Source: UMGS1766 sp963597355
GTDB taxonomy: Bacteria; Bacillota; Clostridia; Oscillospirales; Oscillospiraceae
Assembly: GCA_963597355.1 (NCBI GenBank)
Contig: CAVBPR010000004.1
Span: 29,422 to 93,421, forward strand
Direction: 5' to 3'
Length of the DNA: 64,000 bases
A model generated the notes under the pieces. That model was not told where the DNA came from, made no database searches, and was given only the letters and a program-made list of their open reading frames with translations. Shown here in pieces: positions 50,897-59,463 of this stretch. Position numbers and translations under genes: made by a program. Every line of letters starts with the position of its first letter. The stretch's first letter is position 1.

Positions 50897-51934
50897 TTAC
50901 TGTTCTCGGATATAGCGCGCTGTGCCGTTTTCAAACACACGGGTGGTGTGGTCATCCATGAGCTTCAGTACCGTTTGCGCCAGTTTGTCCGGGTCATGCC
51001 GGGCCAATTTCTTGTGGTGCAGATCCGCCATGTCTCCGGTGGCTAATTCCACACCGAGAGCGGCGATTTCCGCGGGATCGATTTCAATGGGACGAGCGTT
51101 TTCTTCTGCATAACGCTCCAGCAGATAGTCGGGGATCGGAGCGGAATTCACCAGGCAGAAGTCCACCAGCCGACTGCCGGAGTGGGACAGAAGCGCCCGC
51201 AGGTGATCGGCGGCAGTGTAGCCCTCGGTTTCGCCATCCTGTGTCATTACATTGCAGACATAGGCGCGAAGAGCGGGAGCGGCGGCAATGGCGTCGGTAA
51301 TGCCATCTACCAGAAGGTTGGGGATAACGCTGGTGTAAAGGCTGCCGGGGCCGAGCAAAATCAAGTCAGCCTTTGCAATGGCTTCCAATGCCAGAGGGTT
51401 TACCCTGGGGTGCTCCGGAATCAGACGGATTTGGGAAATGCGGCAGTCCTGCGCCTTTTTAAAGTCGCAGATGCGAGATTCTCCCACAACTTGCGTACCG
51501 TTTTCAAACTCTGCAAGCAGTTGAATGTTGTCGCTGGTAACAGGCAGCACACGACCGGTGATTGCCAAAACCTGGCTCATTTGCACCACAGCTTCGTCAA
51601 AGGAGCCGGTAATGCCCATGAGGGCCGCCAGAAACAGATTTCCAAAACTTTGCCCGGCTAAACTGCCCTCGGGGAAACGGTAGTTGATGAGCTGTTCCAT
51701 AATCGGTTCTGCATTTGCCAGTGCCTGCAGGCAGTTGCGCACGTCGCCGGGAGGCGGCATACCAAGGTCTGTGCGCAGTACACCGGAGCCGCCGCCGTCA
51801 TCGGCCATTGTGACAATGGCCGTCAGATTCGATGTGTGCTTCTTTAATCCCCGCAACATGGTGGAAAGTCCTGTTCCACCGCCGATGGCAACAATATTGG
51901 GGCCATTCTGCCCATACTGTGTTTTCTTCGACAT
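50897..51934 (-). CDS. yvcK: YvcK family gluconeogenesis/cell-wall factor
   Basis: A 345-residue CofD-like Rossmann-fold protein that binds UDP-sugars in B. subtilis and supports gluconeogenic growth and cell shape. It has NIVAIGGGTGLSTMLRGLK, VTMADDGGGSGVLR, LILLGPGSLYTSVIPNLLV and AYVCNVMTQDGETEGYTAADH. ATG 51934 follows GAGGG and starts 3 nt after rapZ. Part of the conserved rapZ-yvcK-whiA cluster. Confidence 0.95.
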   Translation of the reverse strand: MSKKTQYGQNGPNIVAIGGGTGLSTMLRGLKKHTSNLTAIVTMADDGGGSGVLRTDLGMPPPGDVRNCLQALANAEPIMEQLINYRFPEGSLAGQSFGNLFLAALMGITGSFDEAVVQMSQVLAITGRVLPVTSDNIQLLAEFENGTQVVGESRICDFKKAQDCRISQIRLIPEHPRVNPLALEAIAKADLILLGPGSLYTSVIPNLLVDGITDAIAAAPALRAYVCNVMTQDGETEGYTAADHLRALLSHSGSRLVDFCLVNSAPIPDYLLERYAEENARPIEIDPAEIAALGVELATGDMADLHHKKLARHDPDKLAQTVLKLMDDHTTRVFENGTARYIREQ

Positions 51935-51937
51935 GGC

Positions 51938-52801
51938 TTAAACCCTCGTCATATCCCGATGATACTCGGCAACCGTGTAGCGCATGGTGCGGACATATTC
52001 CGCTAAAAGGCTTGCTATGGCAACAGAGCGATGCCGGCCGCCGGTGCAGCCGACGGCGATGGTTAAGGTTCGCTTGCCTTCTTCTGCGTATTGAGGGAGC
52101 AAAAAATCCAGCAGTGCTTCCAGCTTTTTCAGAAATTGCGTGGTGACGTCGAAGGAGCAAACATAGTCCATGACATCGGCATCTTTTCCCGTATGCTCTT
52201 TCATACCGGAAACGTAATAGGGATTGGGCAAAAAACGCACATCAAAGACAAGGTCTGCTTCCAGAGGGAGGCCATATTTGTAGCCAAAGCTCATTACGTT
52301 CACAGACAGACCGCTTTGCTCGGTTCCTGTCTGAAAGAGTTTTTGCAGGGCAGAGCGCAGCATGTTCGTTGAGGCAAAGGGAGTGGTGTCCAGCACAAAG
52401 GTAGCGCGATCCCGCACGGGCTGCAGCATTTCCCGCTCCCGATTGGCGGCATCCTCTAAAGAGATACCGGGCTGGGTCAGGGGATGCATGCGGCGGGTTT
52501 CTTTGTAGCGCTTGATGATGGTGGGCAAGTCCGCCTCCATAAACAGCAGCTTGTAATTGCAGCCCATGGCCTGCAGGTCATCCAATGCCTTGAGCAGGGG
52601 CGAAAAATCATTTCCGGCGCGCACATCGCTGACCAGGGCAACCCGGTCGTATCGGCCGCTGGCGTGCATGCAGAAGTCTGCAAATTTGGTCATAAACTCC
52701 GGTGGGATGTTGTCTACCGTGTAAAAGCCCGCATCCTCTAAAAATTCTGCCGCGCGGCTTTTGCCGGCACCGGACAGCCCGGTAATAATGACAAATTCCA
52801 T
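51938..52801 (-). CDS. rapZ: RNase adapter RapZ / nucleotide-binding protein YvcJ
   Basis: A 287-residue protein with N-terminal Walker A GLSGAGKS (8-15), then the C-terminal RapZ domain (LSVNVMSFGYKYGLPLEADLVFDVRFLPNPYY, AVGCTGGRHRSVAIASLLAE). In E. coli RapZ controls GlmS levels with small RNAs; B. subtilis YvcJ is a GTPase linked to competence. ATG 52801 follows AAGGAGG. It precedes yvcK and whiA and follows murB, tying it to cell-envelope synthesis. Confidence 0.94.
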   Translation of the reverse strand: MEFVIITGLSGAGKSRAAEFLEDAGFYTVDNIPPEFMTKFADFCMHASGRYDRVALVSDVRAGNDFSPLLKALDDLQAMGCNYKLLFMEADLPTIIKRYKETRRMHPLTQPGISLEDAANREREMLQPVRDRATFVLDTTPFASTNMLRSALQKLFQTGTEQSGLSVNVMSFGYKYGLPLEADLVFDVRFLPNPYYVSGMKEHTGKDADVMDYVCSFDVTTQFLKKLEALLDFLLPQYAEEGKRTLTIAVGCTGGRHRSVAIASLLAEYVRTMRYTVAEYHRDMTRV

Positions 52802-52813
52802 TGCATTGCCTCC

Positions 52814-53725
52814 TTAACTCAATTGTCGAATCTCCAGTTCCAGTTCGATTCCGGTTTCTTCCTTTACAACGCAGCGGATCCGATCCGTCAGCGCCAGCAC
52901 ATCAGCGCAGGTTGCGCCACCGGTATTCACAACAAATCCGGCGTGCTTTTCGCTGACCTGTGCGCCGCCGACAGAAAGCCCCTTCAGACCGCATTGGTCG
53001 ATCAGAGCGGCGGCATAGCCCCCGACCGGGCGCTTAAAGGTGCTGCCGGCACTGGGAAATTCCAGCGGCTGACTGGAGCGGCGCTTGGCGGAAAGCTCCT
53101 CCATTTTGCTGCGGATGGCGGCTTTGTCACCTTTTTGAAGGGAAAGACGAACTCCGGTGACAAACAACTCGCCGCTGGAAAATGCGCTGTGACGGTAGGA
53201 AAGCTGCTGGGCATCTCCAGATAAGATCCGTTCTTCTCCGGACAGCGTCAGGCAGTGACTGCAGGAGGCAACCTGCTTCAGTTCACCCCCGTAGGCACCG
53301 GCGTTCATCGCCATGCCGCCGCCAAGGGTTCCCGGAATTCCATGGGCAAATTCCAAACCGGTCAGGCTGTTTTCCATGGCAAAGACAGCGAGCCGCGCCA
53401 GAGGTACACCGGCCCCGCAGAAAATCTCCGTTTCACCGATCTGCTCCAATCGATCCAGACCGCCGGCGGTGGAGATAACAAAGCGATCAATGGGCTGATC
53501 GGAGGCAAGAATGTTGCTTCCGTTGCCCAGCACAAAGGGACGGATTTTTTCCGCATTTGCCGCAGCGAGTACGGCGGAAAACTCGGAAACATCCTTTATT
53601 TTCGCCATCAGTTTTACCGGGCCGCCAATGCGGAAGGTAGTGTGACGACTCATAGGCTCGTCTTCCAACAGTTCCAGGTCGGGACAAAGAGCCTGTAATC
53701 TATTTTTCAACATGGAAGCATCCAT
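52814..53725 (-). CDS. murB: UDP-N-acetylenolpyruvoylglucosamine reductase
   Basis: A 303-residue FAD enzyme that reduces UDP-GlcNAc-enolpyruvate to UDP-MurNAc in peptidoglycan precursor synthesis. It has TTFRIGGPVKLMAKI, LGNGSNILASD, GLEFAHGIPGTLGGGMAMNAGAYG and the C-terminal SAGSTFKRPVGGYAA, HAGFVVNTG. It is the type II form with an N-terminal helix. ATG 53725 has GGGGGAG close upstream; an earlier in-frame ATG overlaps that SD. An extended -10 (TGCTATAAT, 53766-53771 minus strand) upstream suggests the operon starts here. Confidence 0.95.
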   Translation of the reverse strand: MDASMLKNRLQALCPDLELLEDEPMSRHTTFRIGGPVKLMAKIKDVSEFSAVLAAANAEKIRPFVLGNGSNILASDQPIDRFVISTAGGLDRLEQIGETEIFCGAGVPLARLAVFAMENSLTGLEFAHGIPGTLGGGMAMNAGAYGGELKQVASCSHCLTLSGEERILSGDAQQLSYRHSAFSSGELFVTGVRLSLQKGDKAAIRSKMEELSAKRRSSQPLEFPSAGSTFKRPVGGYAAALIDQCGLKGLSVGGAQVSEKHAGFVVNTGGATCADVLALTDRIRCVVKEETGIELELEIRQLS

Positions 53726-53808
53726 GGTACTCCCCCTAACAGATAGATACATATATACAGTATGAATTATAGCATTGAACGAAAAAAAATAAAAGTCTGA
53801 AGAAACGA

Positions 53809-53841
53809 AAAATGGTGCACCCGGTGGGAGTGCACCATTTT
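53809..53841 (-). terminator. Terminator of the acd-etfB-etfA operon
   Basis: A 12-bp perfect stem, AAAATGGTGCAC (53809-53820) with 53830-53841. On the minus strand it is followed by a moderately T-rich tract (TTTCGTTTC). Confidence 0.7.
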
Positions 53842-53859
53842 ATGAAAACGGACTTAGTG

Positions 53860-54855
53860 TCAGTTCTTCTGCGCGCGAATGGCTTCGGTCAGAGCGGGGA
53901 CAACTTCGAACAGATCGCCGACAACCGCATAATCTGCCACAGAGAAAATCGGAGCGTCCGGATCTTTGTTGATTGCCACGACGGTGTCGCTGGCGCTCAT
54001 ACCGGCCAGATGCTGAATTGCGCCGGAGATGCCGACGGCAATGTAAAGCTTGGGAGAGACGGTTTTTCCGGTCTGACCCACCTGATGGGCATGGGGAATC
54101 CAGCCGGCATCCACAGCGGCCCGGCTTGCGCCAACGGTTCCGCCCAGTGCATCGGCAAGGTCGCGAATCAGTTCAAAGCCCTTTTCGTCCTTCAATCCGC
54201 GACCGCCGGAGACAATGATCTCAGCCTCTTCCAGATTGATTGCCTCAGCCACTTCCTTGATGCGCTCCACCAGATGAACGCGAATGTCATCGGGAGCGAT
54301 GTGAATGTCTTCTCGAATGATTTCACCGGTGCGGCTTGCATCGGGTTCAGCACGGCGAAATACGCCGGGACGAACCGTAGACATCTGGGGATAGTTATCC
54401 GGGCACATGATGACTGCAAGCAGATTGCCGCCGAAGGTAGGACGGGTGGACACCAGATTGTTGGTCTCCTCCTCGATGTCCAGCTCTGTGCAGTCGGCAG
54501 TCAAGCCGGTTTCCAGCTGGCAGGCAACGCGGGGGGCCAGATCCCGACCGTTATTGGTTGCGCCGTAGAGCACGATGGCGGGAGCATATTTGTGAATTAA
54601 GGAGACAGTGGCAAAGGTGGCGGCATCGGTGTTGTAGGTGTCATACTCGTCACCTTCCACCAGCAGGACCTGATCTGCACCGTAGGCAATGCTTTCCTGA
54701 GCGACTGCTTCTACGTTTTTACCCATGACCAAAGCGACCAGCTGCTGACCCATTTTGTCCGCCAGAGTGCGGCCAACGCTGAGCAGCTCGTAGCCTACAT
54801 TTTTTGCCTTGCCGTCCTCGTTTTCAACGACAACCCAAAGATTCTTGTTTTCCAT
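53860..54855 (-). CDS. etfA: Electron transfer flavoprotein alpha subunit
   Basis: A 331-residue EtfA with an N-terminal domain (LWVVVENEDGKAKNVGYELL, VLLVEGDEYDTYN) and the C-terminal FAD domain (IVSGGRGLKDEKGFELI, GTVGASRAAVDAGWIPHAHQVGQTGKTVSP, GISGAIQHLAGM). With EtfB it carries electrons between the neighbouring acyl-CoA dehydrogenase and NADH/ferredoxin. The length and the context with a Bcd-like gene suggest the electron-bifurcating clostridial type, an inference. ATG 54855 follows AAGGAGGG. Confidence 0.95.
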   Translation of the reverse strand: MENKNLWVVVENEDGKAKNVGYELLSVGRTLADKMGQQLVALVMGKNVEAVAQESIAYGADQVLLVEGDEYDTYNTDAATFATVSLIHKYAPAIVLYGATNNGRDLAPRVACQLETGLTADCTELDIEEETNNLVSTRPTFGGNLLAVIMCPDNYPQMSTVRPGVFRRAEPDASRTGEIIREDIHIAPDDIRVHLVERIKEVAEAINLEEAEIIVSGGRGLKDEKGFELIRDLADALGGTVGASRAAVDAGWIPHAHQVGQTGKTVSPKLYIAVGISGAIQHLAGMSASDTVVAINKDPDAPIFSVADYAVVGDLFEVVPALTEAIRAQKN

Positions 54856-54868
54856 GTTTACGCCCTCC

Positions 54869-55672
54869 TTACACCAGCTTGGCTTCTGCCAGCACTTCCG
54901 CCAGCTTTGCACCAGCCTCTGCGCCGGTCATGCCTTCCAGACGCATGCCGGTTTTCGTGAGGGTGGGAGTGAAGGTCTTCTTTACCTTGGTGGGAGAGCC
55001 CTTCAGGCCGCGCTTTTCCTCAGGGACAATTACCTCGGCGGAGGTCAGGGTCGGAATGACAGCCTTACGGGATGCCATCTTTCCCTTCAGAGAGGGATAG
55101 CGCAGATCGTAGGACGTCTTTGTTACGGTGATAACAGCGGGCATCTTTGCGGCATACCAGTCATAGCCCTCGTCGCTTTCCCGACGAATCTTGACGGTGT
55201 CGCCTTCCACGGTGGCTTCCAAAGCATAGGTCAGAAGGGCGCGATTCAGATGCTGAGAAATTTCCGGGCCGACCTGAGCTGTGTCGCCGTCAATGGCCTG
55301 CTTTCCGCAGAACACCAGATCGAAGGGAGCACCCTGCTTCTCTTCGAGAACGCGAATGGCCTCTGCAATGGTGCGGCTGGTGGCCAGGGTATCAGCGCCG
55401 CCAAAGGCACGGTCGCTGATGAGGTATGCCTCGTCAGCGCCGACGGAGATGCACTCTTTCAGAATGTCTTTGGCCTGCTCCGGACCCATGGAAAGTGCGG
55501 TGATTTTGCCCTCGCCCACGCTCTGGCGGATGCGAAGTGCGGTTTCCAGAGCATAGGTGTCGAAGGTGTTCAGGATGCTGGGCACGCCCTGCCGGATCAG
55601 GGTGTGCTTCACAGGATCGATTTTAATGATGGTTGTATCCGGTACCTGCTTTACGCAGACAAGAATATTCAA
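54869..55672 (-). CDS. etfB: Electron transfer flavoprotein beta subunit
   Basis: A 267-residue EtfB: NILVCVKQVPDTTIIKIDP at the N-terminus, ILKECISVGADEAYLISDRAFGGADTLATSRT, FCGKQAIDGDTAQVGPEIS and the C-terminal amphipathic helix. The start is an unusual TTG at 55672 (MNILVCVKQV), with AAGAGGT about 9-10 nt upstream. No ATG is suitably placed. The gene lies between acd and etfA, 26 and 13 bp from its neighbours. Confidence 0.95.
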   Translation of the reverse strand: MNILVCVKQVPDTTIIKIDPVKHTLIRQGVPSILNTFDTYALETALRIRQSVGEGKITALSMGPEQAKDILKECISVGADEAYLISDRAFGGADTLATSRTIAEAIRVLEEKQGAPFDLVFCGKQAIDGDTAQVGPEISQHLNRALLTYALEATVEGDTVKIRRESDEGYDWYAAKMPAVITVTKTSYDLRYPSLKGKMASRKAVIPTLTSAEVIVPEEKRGLKGSPTKVKKTFTPTLTKTGMRLEGMTGAEAGAKLAEVLAEAKLV

Positions 55673-55698
55673 AACGGTGTACCTCTTTCCGGTAAAAA

Positions 55699-56835
55699 TC
55701 AGTGATATTTCTTCAGCAGCTGACCGGCGATAACGGAGCGCTGAATCTGGTTGGTGCCCTCATAGATCTGCAGAATCTTTGCATCCCGCATCAACTTCTC
55801 CATGGGGTAATCCTTCATGTAGCCATAGCCGCCCATGACCTGCACGCCGTCTACAGCGCACTTCATGCCCGTGTCCGTGCCGATGGTCTTTGCAATGGCT
55901 GCCTCAGCGGTGAAGGGCAGACCGGCATCCATCAGCTCAGCGGCATGGAGATAGGCCTGACGGGAAGCCTGCACCTGAATTTCCATGTCTGCCAGCATGT
56001 TCTGGACGGACTGGAAGGTGGAAACGCTGACACCAAACTGCTTGCGCTGCTTGGCATATTTTGCAGCCTCTTCCACGCAGCGCTGACCAATGCCAACGCC
56101 AAAGGCGCCTACACCGGCGCGGCTGTGGTCCAGAGTGTCCAGAATGATCTTGAAGCCCCGGTTCTTGCGGCCCAGCATATGGTCCTTGGGAATGCGGACA
56201 TTGTCAAAGATCACTTCACTGGTGCAGCTCAGGCGCATGCCCATTTTGTCCTCTTCCTTGCCAATGGACATGCCGGGACGATCCCGCTCTACAATGAAGG
56301 CGGTCAGACCCATGGCACCGGCTTTCTTGTTGGTGGATGCCAGGACGGTGTAGATACCGGCGATAGGGCCGTTGGAAATAAAGCTCTTTGTGCCGTTGAT
56401 GACCCACTCGTCGCCATCTTCCACAGCGGTGGTCTGCACGCCGCCGGCATCGGAACCGGCATTCGGCTCAGTCAGGCAGAAAGCGGCATATTTCTTTTCC
56501 ACCATGGTCTCAAACCAGAGCTTCTTCTGCTCCGGTGTGCCGCTGAGCAGCACAGGGTAGGAGGCCAGGCAGTTGGCGATCAGCGTGGTGCCGATGCCGA
56601 TGTCGCCCCGAGCGATTTCCTCCGCAATAGAGAAGGTCTGGACATTGGTTAAACCAAGGCCACCGAATTCTTCCGGAAGGCAAAGTGTGTTCAATCCCAT
56701 TTCACAGGCCATATCCAGAATGGCCTCTGCACTGCCGTTGTTGCGCTCAATCTCACCAACGTTGGGGATAATTTCGTTATCGACGAACTCACGTACCATC
56801 TGTACGAGTTCCTGGGTTTCCTCATCAAGGATCAT
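55699..56835 (-). CDS. Acyl-CoA dehydrogenase (butyryl-CoA dehydrogenase-like)
   Basis: A 378-residue FAD enzyme of the short-chain acyl-CoA dehydrogenase group. It has CLTEPNAGSDAGG, FISNGPIAGIYTVLA, QFGVSVSTFQSVQNMLADM and GGYGYMKDYPMEKLMRDAKI. The catalytic Glu lies in QIYEGTNQIQR near the C-terminus. With EtfBA it resembles the clostridial Bcd-Etf complex that reduces crotonyl-CoA while bifurcating electrons to ferredoxin. No thl, hbd or crt is adjacent, so the substrate is not fixed. ATG 56835 follows AAAGGAG. Confidence 0.93.
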   Translation of the reverse strand: MILDEETQELVQMVREFVDNEIIPNVGEIERNNGSAEAILDMACEMGLNTLCLPEEFGGLGLTNVQTFSIAEEIARGDIGIGTTLIANCLASYPVLLSGTPEQKKLWFETMVEKKYAAFCLTEPNAGSDAGGVQTTAVEDGDEWVINGTKSFISNGPIAGIYTVLASTNKKAGAMGLTAFIVERDRPGMSIGKEEDKMGMRLSCTSEVIFDNVRIPKDHMLGRKNRGFKIILDTLDHSRAGVGAFGVGIGQRCVEEAAKYAKQRKQFGVSVSTFQSVQNMLADMEIQVQASRQAYLHAAELMDAGLPFTAEAAIAKTIGTDTGMKCAVDGVQVMGGYGYMKDYPMEKLMRDAKILQIYEGTNQIQRSVIAGQLLKKYH

Positions 56836-56897
56836 GGTGATCACTCCTTTAAAATCAGTAATAAAAGAAAGAATGGCATACGAAACCAATTTACTGG

Positions 56898-56927
56898 ATT
56901 ATATCACAGGGACAGTGAATATTGCAA
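56898..56927 (-). promoter_or_regulatory. Promoter of acd-etfB-etfA
   Basis: On the minus strand, TTGCAA (56922-56927), an 18-nt spacer and an extended -10, TGA plus TATAAT (56898-56903). Confidence 0.7.
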
Positions 56928-56946
56928 TCACTTTTCCATAAGGCGG

Positions 56947-56976
56947 CTGGCAATCAAAAAAGCAGGGTGATATAAT
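56947..56976 (+). promoter_or_regulatory. Promoter of the first EamA transporter
   Basis: TGGCAA (56947-56952), an 18-nt spacer and an extended -10, TGA plus TATAAT (56971-56976). It is divergent from the acd promoter, about 20 bp apart. Confidence 0.55.
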
Positions 56977-57009
56977 AAAACGTAATTAAAGTAAGAGGAG
57001 GAATTTGCG

Positions 57010-57939
57010 GTGACGGCTGGGGCATTTTTTCAGCGGAAGCGAACGATTGTTTTACTGGCAGTGCTTTGCACCTTCTTGTGGGGATGCGCCTATCCGGCAG
57101 TCAAACTGGGATACAGTCTGCTGGGCATCCCGTCGGGGGATATGGCAGGGCAGATGGTGTTTGCCGGACTGCGATTTTCCCTGGCTGGCATTGCGGGGTT
57201 GATTCTGTCCCTGATTCTGCGCCGGAAAGCTCCTTTGCCGGAGGAGAAAAGCCAGTGGAAGGGTATCCTGCTGCTGGGGATTCTGCAGACCGGAATTCAA
57301 TATTTTTTCTTTTATGTCGGTCTGGCCCATACAACGGGAGTTCGAGGGTCTATTTTTAACACGACCTCAACCTTTATGACGGTTTTACTGACCGGAATCG
57401 TGCTGCGAAAGACGGACCCTCTGACACCAAGAAAACTGATTGGCTGCGGACTGGGCTTGAGCGGCGCGGTGCTGATCAATCTGAACGGCCCCTTGGCGGC
57501 ACCTTTCACACTGCTGGGAGACGGATTTGTACTGCTCAGCGCCGTGTCTCTGGCGGTTGGAGCTTTGCTCACAAAGACGATTACGAGAAAGATTGATCCG
57601 CTGCTGCTGACGGGCTGGCAGTTGTTCTTTGGCGGGGCGCTTTTGCTGGGAGCGGGACTGGCTTTGGGCGGACGGATTACCCAGTGGTCGGGAAAGGCGG
57701 CACTGCTGTTGGCATTTATGGTGTTCATTTCAACAGCCGCCTTTACCCTTTGGACTTATCTGTTGAAATACAATCCGGTAAGTTCCATTACGGTCTTTAA
57801 TTCCCTCGTGCCAATTTTCGGTGTGACATTATCCGGACTTGTGCTGGGGGAGGCATTCCTCAGCCCCACATCTCTGGCGGCGCTGGCGCTGGTATGTCTG
57901 GGTATCTTCGTTGTTAACTATGCAAAAAAAGACAAATAA
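57010..57939 (+). CDS. EamA/DMT family transporter
   Basis: A 309-residue membrane protein with about ten predicted helices in two EamA repeats (FLWGCAYPAVKLGYSLLG; FMVFISTAAFTLWTYLLKYNPVSSITVF). Members export amino acids, nucleobases or other metabolites; the substrate cannot be told. The start is GTG 57010 with AGGAGG 8 nt upstream. It ends in a shared terminator with the FMN reductase gene. Confidence 0.92.
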   Translation: MTAGAFFQRKRTIVLLAVLCTFLWGCAYPAVKLGYSLLGIPSGDMAGQMVFAGLRFSLAGIAGLILSLILRRKAPLPEEKSQWKGILLLGILQTGIQYFFFYVGLAHTTGVRGSIFNTTSTFMTVLLTGIVLRKTDPLTPRKLIGCGLGLSGAVLINLNGPLAAPFTLLGDGFVLLSAVSLAVGALLTKTITRKIDPLLLTGWQLFFGGALLLGAGLALGGRITQWSGKAALLLAFMVFISTAAFTLWTYLLKYNPVSSITVFNSLVPIFGVTLSGLVLGEAFLSPTSLAALALVCLGIFVVNYAKKDK

Positions 57940-57974
57940 GAAAACCTGCCGCAGAATTTCAGCGGCAGGTTTTC
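57940..57974. terminator. Bidirectional terminator between EamA and FMN-reductase genes
   Basis: A 13-bp perfect stem, GAAAACCTGCCGC (57940-57952) with 57962-57974. The T-run in the right arm serves the plus strand and TTATTTGTCTTTTTTT serves the minus strand. Confidence 0.88.
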
Positions 57975-58000
57975 TGTTGCAATTATTCGCTGGGATGATT

Positions 58001-58540
58001 TTAAATGGATGCGCCTAAGTTCCGTGCATCCTGCAGAGCCGGGTGGCCGGCGATTGTGCCAGGTGCATCCACACCGCCGGCAAATACACTGCCGGCCAGA
58101 TGCGCTTTTTCAAAGCAGTCAATCCAGCCCTGCAGACCGCTGATGGCTCGCTGGGGAGTGTGGGGCTCATTTTCTGCTGCCGCAGTCAGTATATAGATGT
58201 CTCGAAAATGGTAGTCAGAGGTATAGAGTGGATTTGCGCGATCCAGCATGGTTTTCATCTGACCGCTCATTTCATAGTAGTAAATGGGAGTGGCAAAGAC
58301 CAGAACATCTGCCTGTCCCATTTTTGCGGCAATATCAACTGCGTCATCGGATAGGACACATTTATTTTGCTTCATGCAGGCCAGACAGCCAAGACAGAAG
58401 GAAATGTGTTTTCCTCGGAGGGAAATTTTCTCTACTGAGTGACCTGCCTTCTGTGCTCCTTCCATGAATGCATCCGCTAAGGCATCGGAATTGCTGTGGG
58501 CGCGGGGACTGGTGCTGATAATCAAGACAGTTTTTCCCAT
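58001..58540 (-). CDS. NAD(P)H-dependent FMN reductase / iron-sulfur flavoprotein-like
   Basis: A 179-residue flavodoxin-fold protein. The FMN phosphate loop is ISTSPRAHSNSDALADAF (residues ~8-25), the middle carries FCLGCLACMKQNKC, a Cys-rich motif as in the iron-sulfur flavoprotein and NADPH-dependent FMN reductase group, and ATPIYYYEMSGQMKTMLDRA follows. It may reduce quinones, nitro compounds or disulfides. ATG 58540 follows AAGGAGG. It trails the recG operon in the same direction. Confidence 0.9.
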   Translation of the reverse strand: MGKTVLIISTSPRAHSNSDALADAFMEGAQKAGHSVEKISLRGKHISFCLGCLACMKQNKCVLSDDAVDIAAKMGQADVLVFATPIYYYEMSGQMKTMLDRANPLYTSDYHFRDIYILTAAAENEPHTPQRAISGLQGWIDCFEKAHLAGSVFAGGVDAPGTIAGHPALQDARNLGASI

Positions 58541-58558
58541 AGCTGGTTTCTCCTCCTT

Positions 58559-59050
58559 TTATCCTAATGGCGCGAGGTGCACTTCGTTTCCATGATCCCG
58601 AATCAGCTGAATCAGGTCGTCTGTTTTGATCCAGACAGTGGCGGTGTTGTCGTTTGGATGCACTCCTACCAGACCGCATCCCTGAGTGAAGCTTTCGTCC
58701 AGAAAGAACTGAACCTTGCGCTCGGTGTCGTTCAGCAGACCGAGGGGCGTCACTGCTCCGGGATACAGGTCGAGAATAGAACTCAATTCCTCGTCGGAAG
58801 CAAAGGTTAGAGGACGGGTGCCCTGCTGTTTTCGAAATTCTTTCAGGTTCACCCGTTTATCGCCTTTTACCGTGATAAGATAGTAGCAACGGTGTTTGTC
58901 GTCGCGGACGAATAGGTTTTTTGCATCTGCATCCGGATAGGGGAGTTCCACGGCATCCAATTCGGCCATATTAAATACAGCCGGATGCTCGGTGATTTCA
59001 TAGGAAATACCATGGTTTGTCAGATAATCGTAGGTTTCCTGCTTTGTCAT
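58559..59050 (-). CDS. Aminoacyl-tRNA trans-editing deacylase (ProX/PrdX-like)
   Basis: A 163-residue YbaK-fold protein, probably a hydrolase of mischarged prolyl-tRNA (e.g. Ala-tRNA(Pro)). It has YLTNHGISYEITEHPAVF, AKNLFVRDDKHRCYYLITVKG (with the catalytic-type Lys), VTPLGLLNDTERKVQFFLD and VGVHPNDNTATVWI. It is the prolyl-tRNA synthetase-associated domain as a stand-alone gene. ATG 59050 overlaps the stop of the preceding gene by 3 nt (ATGA), so the SD is weak and coupling is expected. Confidence 0.92.
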   Translation of the reverse strand: MTKQETYDYLTNHGISYEITEHPAVFNMAELDAVELPYPDADAKNLFVRDDKHRCYYLITVKGDKRVNLKEFRKQQGTRPLTFASDEELSSILDLYPGAVTPLGLLNDTERKVQFFLDESFTQGCGLVGVHPNDNTATVWIKTDDLIQLIRDHGNEVHLAPLG

Positions 59051-59442
59051 TTTTCCAACCCCATGATTTTGACGACGTTTTCCACTGCCTCGTACACCAT
59101 TCCGTCGCAGTGTACTTTTTTGGGACATCCGGTGGTGGCGTTCTTTTTCAGCAAATCGCCGCAATCGGTCATACCCTCGTGATTGTCCTTCATCGCCGTC
59201 ATAAAGGTGCGATAAGCATCGTCACCGCCGCCCAACAGACCGATGACCATCAAGGCCCCTGTGATGGCGCCGCAGGTGGCGGCAATTTTCATGCCGGAAC
59301 CGAAGTGGGCGCCCAGCTTCGCGGCCTGCTCCTGCGTGAGTCCGCATTCCGGAGCGAAGGCTTCCAGAACTGCCTGAGCGCAGTTGTGGTGCACATTGGG
59401 ATCCTCCCGCAGAGCTTTTGTGCGTTCCATGAACTGATTCAT
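59047..59442 (-). CDS. C_GCAxxG_C_C-type redox-active family protein
   Basis: A 131-residue small protein with conserved Cys motifs: HNCAQAVL, ATCGAITGAL (the GCAxxG-like core), DCGDLL and CPKKVHCDGM. Members are often near transporters or redox genes and are thought to be thiol-active, but the function is unknown. ATG 59442 follows AAGGAGG. It lies 21 bp after recG and overlaps the deacylase gene. Confidence 0.85.
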   Translation of the reverse strand: MNQFMERTKALREDPNVHHNCAQAVLEAFAPECGLTQEQAAKLGAHFGSGMKIAATCGAITGALMVIGLLGGGDDAYRTFMTAMKDNHEGMTDCGDLLKKNATTGCPKKVHCDGMVYEAVENVVKIMGLEK

Positions 59443-59463
59443 AAAAAATCCTCCTTAATACTT

